Notes under the pieces: generated by a model | What the model saw: only the letters and a program-made list of their open reading frames with translations | What the model was told of the DNA's origin: nothing | The model's database searches: none | Made by a program: the position numbers and the translations under genes | Origin: Limnomonas spitsbergensis | Lineage: Eukaryota; Chlorophyta; Chlorophyceae; Chlamydomonadales | Direction of reading: 5' to 3' | Length of the DNA: 64,000 nucleotides | Assembly: GCA_037349105.1 (NCBI GenBank) | Contig: JAYJMM010000082.1 | Coordinates: 1,488,001 to 1,552,000, forward strand | Shown: piece after piece, positions 60,701 through 64,000 of the stretch | How the letters are laid out: each line of letters starts with the position of its first letter | Position numbering within the stretch: the first letter of the stretch is position 1

Positions 60701-62260
60701 TGGGCTGCTGGGTCTGGGTCTGCGCTCTACGTCTAGCCGCTGGTTTCGGAGGCTGGGCTCACTGCTGGCTTCCAGGCTCTCCCATCTCGCCTGTCGTGCA
60801 ACAGGAACGGTCCCTTCCGTCTGCTGCTGCCATTGCCCCTCCCTGCGGTCATCTTGCTGTGGCCTGGATGCCTCGAACCCTTCCCACTCCTCGAGCTCCT
60901 CTTGCTCTGATTCGGGCTCCTCCAGATCCCCTGCTGTGCCGTTGCACCACTTGTCGGCAAAGGCCTTGACAGCCAGAGCCGCCTCTGGCCCTGCTGGTCC
61001 TCTGGACACTCTGCGCAGGGCCGCCAGCAGCGTTGCTCGGTCCTGTCCCGTGTGCGGGATGCCCATAAGGGCCTTTGTTGCCCATTCCGCCAAGTGGTGG
61101 CTTTGGAACTCCTTGATAGCCCGGGCCTGATCGCTGAGGTGGACGAAACACTTGGAGCACACCTGCTGCCATAGCCGCCCTGCCCATTGCAGGATGTCTG
61201 CCCACCCAATGGGCTGGAGTCCTGGTGGCTCTGCTGCACCCGGCTGGCTTATGCCCCCTGCGCGTTCTCCCACTGCCTGGCGCCGCTCTCCTGGGATGGG
61301 CGTCCACTCTGGATTGCTGAAATATCCGTAAAGGCTATGGGCCTGGCCGCTGTCCTCCTTTTCCCTGCTGCTGCCCTCTGCCACGGTCTCCTGGCTTGGC
61401 CTGTTTGCACTGGCTGGGAACCTGGACTGGGGTGTGCCGTATGTTGACGCCTCTGTTGCTTCCTCTGCCGGGATACGGGGCGGCCTTGCCTGTTTCACCC
61501 TGTGCAGATCTGGCCTGGGCGGGATTCCCGTTGGCGCCTGCATTCTTCTGTGCTGATCTGGCGGCACTACCTTGGCGTGTGGATCAGCCTGCGGCTGCCA
61601 TATTCTGGTAGCCTGCATTGTCGTGGCTTGTGTGTCGCTGTATTTCTGCAGCTCCCGTGGCCTCCCTGTTGTTTCCGCTGACTCCCCTTGGGACTGCTGT
61701 TCGCTGGATCTCGTCCGCTCCATCCTGACCATTGTTGACTGGACCATCCCCTTGACCACTGTGGGTTCAAGCTGGGGCTCCTGGTCTGGTCTGGGCTCAG
61801 CCTCGCCTCCTTCCCTTTCTGCCTCCGCAGGCAGGTCATCCGGAGGTCGCGCTGGCCCGCCACCCTCTCCTACACCACCGGTCTGAGACCTCACAGTGGG
61901 TGGCTCTGAGGTCGGATCCAGGGACTCATCGTCGGGAACCGGCCATTGCTCGTCCTCCTGGCTTGGGCCAGGGGGGATGCGCGCTATGCCGCCTCGTCCG
62001 ATACCCCTGCGCGTCACTTGAACCTGCACCATACCCTCATCCAAGGCTAGGGTGCTGTCGGCCCCTTGGACCTTGTTTTCCATTATGCCTGCATATTCAC
62101 CATCTGACAACCCAATGGCAATTAGCCTAGCTTCCTCTGCTACGGCTGCATTGATGGGTGTCATGGGGTCATTGCCTGGTTCCATTCCTCTCACTCGTGC
62201 ACTGCGTCTTGCAGCCTCTGGATGCAGGTGACGATCATGATCTACCACTGCGTCCTGCAT
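45764..62260 (-). CDS. Family 1 gag-pol polyprotein with DNMT3-like methyltransferase and PHD fingers (5,498 aa)
   Basis: One ATG-to-TAG frame. Approximate residues: capsid-like gag 730-1005; CCHC knuckle 1088-1101; aspartic protease with MDTACSCHVIT (Asp 1340); CXXC/H/C cluster 1649; coiled coil 1724-1797; arginine/serine-rich segment 1911-2092; second knuckle 2122; unknown globular domain 2513-3025; PHD-like and double-knuckle cysteine cluster 3260-3418; hydrophobic segment 3716-3741 (CLCHLALVWLLLSCL); RT with FIDDLLVYS (Asp 4053, 4054); RNase H 4206-4326. The cytosine-C5 methyltransferase domain spans 4470-4800, with motif I FEPFGGMCSGLE (4476), WECHDLSAAG (Cys 4570), ENV 4614-4616, AHRTRNYWGN (about 4653) and ERERAMGY (about 4751). 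The integrase has HHCC 4978-5015 and D-D-E at about 5046, 5101 and 5136. A C4HC3 PHD finger lies at 5345-5388. There is no frameshift or stop between gag and pol, so gag excess would need another mechanism. Very long for the family. Confidence 0.92.
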   Translation of the reverse strand: MQDAVVDHDRHLHPEAARRSARVRGMEPGNDPMTPINAAVAEEARLIAIGLSDGEYAGIMENKVQGADSTLALDEGMVQVQVTRRGIGRGGIARIPPGPSQEDEQWPVPDDESLDPTSEPPTVRSQTGGVGEGGGPARPPDDLPAEAEREGGEAEPRPDQEPQLEPTVVKGMVQSTMVRMERTRSSEQQSQGESAETTGRPRELQKYSDTQATTMQATRIWQPQADPHAKVVPPDQHRRMQAPTGIPPRPDLHRVKQARPPRIPAEEATEASTYGTPQSRFPASANRPSQETVAEGSSREKEDSGQAHSLYGYFSNPEWTPIPGERRQAVGERAGGISQPGAAEPPGLQPIGWADILQWAGRLWQQVCSKCFVHLSDQARAIKEFQSHHLAEWATKALMGIPHTGQDRATLLAALRRVSRGPAGPEAALAVKAFADKWCNGTAGDLEEPESEQEELEEWEGFEASRPQQDDRREGQWQQQTEGTVPVARQARWESLEASSEPSLRNQRLDVERRPRPSSPAASEQPRATSFQQDPAPRRASRQESHDLLRFVDQHSGQESQVDHIAEFLRGQAAQARGRPERSQGPSQGRRVVQEINPAGPTGGDYQQRQESRDDCLSASEAREYTGGTQPSRHSSYQPSRQAESEGGRSQDPARQPSEGSRPSGRRQSHLSADRRDQRDRRRQSPTRNGGGGSGSDPSMSGSEDTEGRGPGSSRESARRRRERIAQEQAETNIRLQQQMILQLAGGTRFTKIPNIQGNVPVLDMSHPGAVAARQYCQACSSWGSHNRLALSDEPPALAVVAGEIAGSCQSPSAMALLVRSLVDMWTAKPACVGPLVVAIRSAPQGDKASREVERIREAWRAPVEEPTCEVSLLTLWIRVVQREVGKPTSDERAAITGLKLGVKTTLDPGVKPEETVEAFAFRVMSTAELLQISRDAVDHFGRRHSVAHMFYEGLPGAVRVKLTAFIMTVPGYLHMTDEAQVEVLTQQVLLWERFALELGDLAAMDSRQGPGDHQQRSQGEQQAGRGRRDRPSQWEARPRGDGPGVAPYQNSSQPARQESRAKGVTWADQATALTTSTHSAGGAPKACFQCGSLDHLARDCRTPRARDERRPAPLATDITTGQARPPQQQYPTPPRPQGPPVNRTYDRNQGGRPAQRQPQGQAGHGQQSAHLSHLSGPSELAEPDGWHQTVAEMLSESVALLTQVGLAPKPGEYKQAAHNARPRSFRPSSSSEEEEEPLAVEHPSRKGEKRLALRRLADGLCDVRAQVGYINERLTALAHTTMPMGVTPVRGEPGWIGQGRKITISPRLQYFTNDRRDYSQCVGLMVKGKVLVAQKALMDTACSCHVITVNIAEQLVAMGAKLVRTDEKIRTTDNAGADLYGILFIYVVYGYGSPNAIVEKAAVRVVKTPPDAYEHLVGNPEFLKYGGVLEAAGRLTLFPQGGADGLTLPLELISPAGSHQAAAATWAGLDDPAWVPEEWPADWGEMNPDLTPQCAMVTGTGGGPATQTTVAANRVTRLPAAEAPAAAPEGAKPAKAKGARGAGTEAARQQAGQKGTNPAAAPEADPVARTQAHAAPADPDGTRGTGSRPISGDKGGEAGGPSVAARDKDGKAMDLPVAARDKARLAMEQEHTVRQEVRNALRNRDGPCAYCDMRRSHTDQECERRLGELLENEPGREVDTYSRGSCQPGSPVAHTQDTSHSDEGTTDSESELQADRNATRADVVSSLETQVQVLNRAIRVAARQRIASREADIYSFKMEQARAMADGASDREMARWKGECAKWIIEVNDLKRRYKEEYKGTEAAPEPGPQCPCGAQQEDCSGAREARQQQPAADTTVEPQQQDAAPGKEARGGGQGGQEGTPRGKPTEVQEVLSELDDPGLRDYPEDLLQSLRDNRAQPKQGIQPKARASRTPSPRARESGSGPSRNPDSGRAPRSASAAERQPRERSPRRSSHSRERRAPSTEQHQDRRWPGELTERRNGAQQPRARSPNRRPPPPPQGTSGGNQRPRGREALSPDGGGRNRRTRSRSPVTPGNPPNRGSREPEGGSGRRWEGEAPRSPRGERWPQGRARSPIRQSQAHSPGRRSTAEEPGENRMVRWAPLEDSARGRTGRAPPTQKEACYKCGGSGHLAFECNQPQAQPWRPSGGDEGRAPAQDNPGHSRFRQEEPPSGSQQREHLRDLFEAAKDESFEVWAARQAGAPPANFLPGPPEGPRWAGKGAHGCFATTPRGHDPGFNEPDTWFEQEWDDAYLEGQEEQARQPWGLHEGREPEPGLDPEGMATEARNGEVPQQIHHWRVAVEAIATNGLLTMPADAPKSTAHALELLDYLRRMGAPAPQEGWLALLANFLVTLRAREDQGNSESEGSAHRQDPEISGEASGQEGESDDLSQDIYDPPDVLCPGTPEAGAPAAGPRPAASAEGGGSSFTLQAHGATGGVTSRPPAAGSGHRSCRTEHGPTERTWTQEEVPSEREQWWEPEEPQNPDHWGNSDLSAVEDAEDLDAPGPGPGEPWPRHCFVQWYPAGTDMPEVAATAAMITLPGAGADGLCRLQNHWCVPRGEVICVDRQAAMQAVARLVFPMDAVTAGLLAAAINGHIRPSTAMEEFMSSTWPTPLYANCVSELLGSVVKEGITAAEEQFRTSQEIPDAARAYGMWQHAHDGFMRTPWAENCVMTLARHPGLANQAVCVPTQAAARQAYALAALRDHSGYDGAGILHPGAPRQCPEIVERGQDIAREVMGQAVPWGCEPGDARVAIPVRLAVAHYHEDLEGQWTHPAPRAWIHMHATRDDQPVWFFFKTATQVQSDRFPSVERAEEHAVSTFQGTDPAVWTIMMMALNRTLLPGQMSAAVHNIEIVDELWAPQERADCPTHVSAHCTPAAGATAWQGEQALTLSAFAQGRLQSCLQQWMRVEQAAYYNGVPSILLPHWSAPAATVRLWWQRHPRGAVTLHPLFSGSNHDEALRDLTGLLDRGIADRQETPRGRWGAFRETTSPGSTHSPDETTLNMQPGSREHSFFTSLRGGNYEVDWPESDEENSLAGLPQLLQDSDSEEEPAATAGHTAPPEGRVAVPSEHTAPSAGHMQGDSQQSRATEGRPEPAATLGFQADTSPSWSRGLSDTNSEASNPDPEDPGAPRLAAEGEPDHRSVDLSKEQWDDELRQFVAQRDRQRLEGGAPWPVPQGGPEPRGGRIEASLRYRLSMVPNPSPDPRLQGRNQAAEELRQAFRGRLRALSEAQPPELEGDPGTDGAGTSGQSSGSGQERREPCAGCDQARAGERLIWCSACGMAWHDLCMRTPRTGAARVCQFCMTPEARLPSCLGCGESISPTEQPSRRCCRCHAKACGTCMDKPGIGGTRRGVWACCGCSDAVPPAWGHHSVHSEPCERCGKKGHDYHACPAPRLREGRCAICFHQGHLAMACPERNQSLGFIRQWQMEEDSRLGVRWWCSAQEALPGEREVVFKAAHSRATISDVRQAIEERRQDEANQARRGEQRPVPFREWYRETADQPLQPSMHAVQYAQILSIGAELIKANDEGRWPEAGEPLDNWPGEWGVPERTSLWNYQAIQRTMLQPHQLGRQPRSAARSSSSARTQTVSPEGAYRSAAGCTGPTAAEGHQTPTSRGENRPADSSKVRAAAARRARNARTRARQRRRKAAAKDASNSTGCPSPPTRFSQVELEISWREGPEDRGPPAAPSPAAPAGPQPSPRQQPACKGLLPCTAFRGLLACLCHLALVWLLLSCLPGAQASGRGVRGGGFTAGQGAFVCSREAAAKLEPGWLRPPVDMPVPRPPRPQSTWDQGTSSAGPQAVTGEPLAGGVIDMFQPGGVVHAPSEYVKTEEGWLLGKHPDFTGEQQEQLEQSLRDRQGAFAYSMLELPGYCGAQGEFTLALEDEHSSCFQKARDMPPPKAAIFKEKCQPMIEAGIIVRVPQGGPIKFAANSVVAAKKCAETGEWSDHRIAHDMRRMNLRTAKQEFAIPRMETIFQNLGTAKVFSKVDLRSGFMQIPIKVEDQPKTAFWMGPELWMYTKLNFGLRNGPPFFQRMMEEEIARAGLSSFCVAFIDDLLVYSDTPADHIRHVELMLDMLHAVGLRAHPDKSLFGCATVEYLGHNVSAQGLTPHAAKIAAVMALPEPASVKNIQEVMGFLNFYRCYIPDFSRKAACINALLVKGVPFVWGPEQAQAFQLIKTEMCEGGRVLRRPDYSGTGPDGKGPPRPFLLYTDFSKQGIGAVLGQCDDSGREYMVACTSRSLNKSEKNYSSFQGEMLAAVYAARTYRHMLFGCKVHLVTDHEPLTYLMDNQALVGQHARWALMLQELDITIVHRSGACHQNADIPSRSPLPSSDDRTRARLDDVAPDPHTPSGTTCGSQVAMLTGLGRVNQWHADQVVRLAQEGRRGVRRLRAAETACTVAPCGQAISSAKDEDDEQAQPASTAERAFNSRARARDLINNVLTDLPRTTPAHLHAGVDTACLPTAAVYALEQKGVVLFEPFGGMCSGLEMVLRAGIPVIQYLYADTSATMREIAGGRLVQLHKQYPLLLPAPAVKGAFRALPQDVYSITAQHFIEAGAQQGRQWFMVAGWECHDLSAAGKGKGLEGARSKSFFPLIKLLGSLQILQRAKPPAYLIENVAMQLNQRSEKASVEASGEVCRMLGRPSLFDAAQVGSYAHRTRNYWGNLAPAADIEFVIQASHRPHDGIVDDILDEGSRAQVVACPDNGGYRINVSGQPRRALPCLMATPASYAFRNGQSGMVFRPMGGLQEPNANERERAMGYAVGSTLPRPDFPEGDRRAALGRCMDAWALEAWLTIALEAAKIIPRELARRAGLPGPDRDPAIGITLTSTHCALASAGKACSGEDEAAATYRQCLGESAAADWADAAQEPGGQSDPDPDPVRIADDETGEVVDPPGCVAGPAARVDVWTDVPVLHYLQSKTHPPGAEAGEQARVQRRAAPFQWEPERGGVLIRVMRDGRRCVVPRPEDRQVVIREAHASTGHFGSHRTAFMILQQHWWRGLRAAVRKAVQECGVCDRARASTFNHTQPDLHPLPIEGLFFRWGVDLCGPFTTTPRGNRYVMVCVEHYSKWVELIPIPSKASDVTALAFFQNVVARFGGCAEVVTDQGTEFQGEFQDMLLDCFIDHRTTSANHPQADGLSERAVQTLKTGLRKCCGDGSSDDSWDRMVPWVALGFRCSPQQATRMAPYEVLYGQKPVFPSKVGADLWSTARVATVEEAADLLLARVARIKEARPVAGEHLKIAQHRDKLRYARIRGGGYVPQVRRFAVGDYVYVRYASERRNLDPKARPEILRVQRLGETGALVLEGADGLTVTENAVNCSPCHLPNLKGRVDFSTSRPNVSLSCEACRLPDRGDVMLMCDACNTGWHMDCLTPALYAIPEGDWMCPRCEPASRTSQETGPAAAAVPNKPAHHEETAPRAARAAARAAQETGAMDKPEVEVMATNPATKQMERGIARPMPNGLYDISYTTGRGEANVTPRAVQGRAKAATDAARAEEETAA

Positions 62261-62902
62261 TGTACTATTGCTGGGTGCTGAGCAGCCGTGCCGGCTCGCT
62301 GTGTGGGCTCACAGCAGCAGGTCACTGGCTCAAAGCCTGCTTCCGTTCTCCTCTACCTTCTGCAGGCTGGTTAGGCGTTGCTAGACAGGTCAAGCACGGG
62401 TAAAATTTTTAACCTGGTTCTGGCGGGTATTTTCACCTTCTGGACTGCTGTCTCGTCCGCTATCTTGCTGGTCTCGTCCGCTATTCCTCCGCTGATTCGT
62501 CGCGCAGCTTCCTCCTTGATCTCCGCAGGGCCTGCTCAGGCTGCAATCTGCAGCTTCGGATATTCCTGCACACAGTCTTGGGTTGCCTGCTTTTAAACTC
62601 GGATCCCAGATCCTTGCTCACTTCTGTCAACACGCAGGCTGTGCACTCTACCACGGATGCAGGCCACGTGCACAGGTAATATCAGCTGGGTTTATAACTC
62701 CACAGCCTGATCTTCAAGCTACGTCTGCTTCTGGGTTGCCACTCCCAGCGCAAGCAGGAATTGACTTGGGTTCTATGGAGAATCCTCTGCTAAGTGATTT
62801 TGAGCTGTCCAAGGTAGATCACTGCCTTCAAAAAGAAATTCAAGTTCACAGCACATGCACCTTTAGCAGGATTCGCTGGATCAAGCTGATCAGGCTTAGA
62901 CC

Positions 62903-63365
62903 CACTTCGTTCCTTTTAAGTGGACACGCGATGGTTGCTTCGGGTCCGTGGCGGACTTCTTCCCCACTGAGTGGCGGACGCCTACGGGCGGACTCAGCGT
63001 CTACACGCTGGCCGCGAATGCGCAGCGCGTTAAGCTGTGGCTGGAACTTCTAGATGACAGGCGTGGAGCTGGTCGCTTGTAGAGCTGCGACTAATGGCCT
63101 GTCGGGTCGCGAACCCTGCAGGTCGTTATGAGTCACTTACCGCGTGTAGCGGGCGAAGCCGTAGCCGTAGACTGCGGACGACGTAGTCCTAGGTAGGGCT
63201 GGGCTTCGGGTTAGGTGTTCTCGAGCTTGCTAGATGGCGGGGTCGCTGATCTAGGCTTGACTGGCTTAGTGGTACTGGCTTTGATGCACTTCACTGGGTA
63301 GGTCTCCGAGATCTAGCCGGTGCTGGTTACAAATAGAGGCCTGTCCACTTAAAAGGAACGAAGTG
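62903..63365. repeat. 463-bp segment bounded by a perfect 24-bp inverted repeat
   Basis: Arms at 62903-62926 (CACTTCGTTCC...GTGGACA) and 63342-63365 (TGTCCAC...GAACGAAGTG) are exact reverse complements. Copy 1 keeps both arms (10668-10690, 11100-11122) with one base missing in the left arm. There is no target duplication next to the arms, so it is more likely an internal structural feature than a nested transposon. Confidence 0.8.
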
Positions 63366-63381
63366 AACGTCAAGTGTGCAA

Positions 63382-63507
63382 GCCGGGATTCAAAGGTCCC
63401 GGCAAGCCCTATGCACTGAGTACGGGAAACCCTGCCTCAGACCTTCCCGAAAGTGGGAAGCTGGGCTCCTAACCCTAAAAAGGGGGCTCCGCAGGGAAGC
63501 TGCGGAG
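63382..63507 (-). promoter_or_regulatory. Cluster of three stem-loops near the 5' terminus of family 1
   Basis: Stems GCCGGGA/TCCCGGC (63382-63403), CTTCCC/GGGAAG (63443-63460) and CTCCGCA/TGCGGAG (63487-63507). Copy 1 has the same stems while loop bases differ. The position at the start of the element suggests an RNA packaging, primer or translation-control role; this is inference. Confidence 0.55.
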
Positions 63508-63573
63508 TCTACGGGGACGCGTCAGCGGTCCCTACGGTTTTGGCACGTATACTGCATTATACCGTGACACAGG

Positions 63574-64000
63574 TAATTTAGGGACAAGCCTTGACAAGGC
63601 CCCCATCGCCTTCATACGTGCGAAGAGGAAAGTGTGCCTGACTTTGTGCTATGCTTTCCTGAGGTCGAGGAAGGCAAGGACAGCAGAGGCAGGCAGGCTA
63701 AGAGCGGCGTTAGACCTCAGGGAGCAGCTGCAGGAAGGCAACATTGTTGCCAAGGAAGGCCGTCTGCTCTGGTCCTAGGACTCGGACAAGCACAGGCGTG
63801 AGCCGTATGCAGAGGACTAAAGCAAGCAGCGACCGTCCTTGTCCAGGAGTGTGATGGGGCGGTAGTTGCTTGTCACAGCAACATCGCCAAGGACCGCCTC
63901 CGTGGCAGACAGGCCTGGCCGCATGGGGCAGGGTTGAGGGAGAAAGCTGGATTCTGCGAAGGCATTTGCAATCAGGCGGGCCATTTGACTGCCATCTGTG
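63574..64000 (-). pseudogene. Decayed LINE reverse transcriptase fragment
   Basis: Minus-strand translation in more than one frame gives SNYRPITLLDKDGR, then RLTPVLVRVLGPEQTAFLGN, then LAFLDLRKA-stop-HKVRHTFL. These correspond in order to conserved blocks of non-LTR retrotransposon RT (NYRPI.LL, the P.QTAF block, LF.D..KAFD.V.H). At least two frameshifts and two stops are present. The catalytic FADD-type block is not in view. The fragment ends where family 1 copy 2 inserted. Confidence 0.7.

Larger units (their letters stand above)
44611..63569 (-). mobile_element. Family 1 giant Ty3/gypsy-type element, copy 2 (complete, intact frame)
   Basis: An 18,959-bp insertion between CAGG at 44607-44610 and CAGG at 63570-63573. 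The ends are inverted repeats: left TGTCGCACCATAAAGCAGTA..., right (reverse complement) TGTCACGGTATAATGCAGTA..., with 25 of the first 32 positions identical. The 1.3-kb region at the right end is not repeated at the left end, so no ordinary LTR pair is visible. The single polyprotein frame is uninterrupted. Intact coding, sharp ends and a perfect target duplication suggest a fairly recent insertion. Alternatives are an LTR element that lost one LTR through recombination, or a genuinely TIR-ended retroelement. Confidence 0.85.
62261..63569 (-). promoter_or_regulatory. 5' terminal and leader region of family 1, copy 2
   Basis: 1.3 kb upstream of the polyprotein ATG, homologous to 10003-11327. 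By position it must supply the promoter and RNA signals of the element. No start site can be placed from sequence alone. The outermost 40 bases form part of the imperfect terminal inverted repeat. Confidence 0.6.

Noticed and set aside
62261..63569. A 1.3-kb 5' LTR with a matching 3' LTR for family 1 copy 2
   Set aside because: No direct repeat of this region is seen at 44611-45763; only the outer 32 bases match, and in inverted orientation.
1..64000. CRISPR arrays, rRNA or tRNA genes, bacterial operons
   Set aside because: None is visible; tandem repeats lack spacer structure and the window is clearly eukaryotic with spliced coding sequence.

Overview
The window is eukaryotic nuclear DNA dominated by retroelements. 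Long GC-rich reading frames are interrupted by AT-richer elements. A single host gene with seven recognisable exons and canonical GT-AG introns lies near the middle. Green-lineage algae (chlorophyte or streptophyte) fit best, because giant Ty3/gypsy-type elements that carry a C5 cytosine methyltransferase are known from charophyte algae (and, independently, from dinoflagellates), and the splice sites are ordinary GT-AG. This placement is inference; nothing in the window names a species.

Layout. (1) 1-11327, minus strand: the 5' part of a giant element (family 1, copy 1) that runs off the left edge and has decayed through a nonsense codon and a frameshift. (2) 11800-23387, plus strand: family 2 copy A, bounded by a 4-bp target duplication ACTG. 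It lacks gag and most of the protease but has an intact 6.6-kb pol frame. (3) 23807-36040, plus strand: family 2 copy B, bounded by the duplication AAGA. It has intact gag and protease but a large deletion across the reverse transcriptase and several frame breaks. Copies A and B interrupt one older locus (11328-11799, 23392-23806, 36045 onward). (4) 36045-37685: repeat-rich spacer. (5) 37686-44052, plus strand: host gene for a PLP-dependent serine racemase/threonine dehydratase-type enzyme, with an 81-bp minisatellite in intron 2. (6) 44611-63569, minus strand: family 1 copy 2, bounded by the duplication CAGG, with one uninterrupted 5,498-codon polyprotein frame. (7) 63574-64000, minus strand: a decayed LINE reverse transcriptase fragment.

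How the element genes fit together. Both families encode capsid-like gag with zinc knuckles, an aspartic protease, reverse transcriptase, RNase H, a DNMT3-like cytosine-C5 methyltransferase placed between RNase H and integrase, a DDE integrase and a C-terminal PHD finger. Both have a very long insert between protease and RT, ending in a hydrophobic segment just before RT. Family 2 splits this insert into separate frames joined by repeated hairpin/G-tract modules, and its pol ends in a second, possibly adenine-methyltransferase-like, domain. Termini are TGTC...GACA with 4-bp target duplications. Family 1 copy 2 has imperfect terminal inverted repeats and no visible LTR pair. Family 2 carries an internal copy of its two ends joined by GC.

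The most unusual signals are the paired methyltransferase and PHD modules in two divergent families, the odd termini, and an accessory frame that differs almost completely between copies A and B while its flanks stay about 90% identical.
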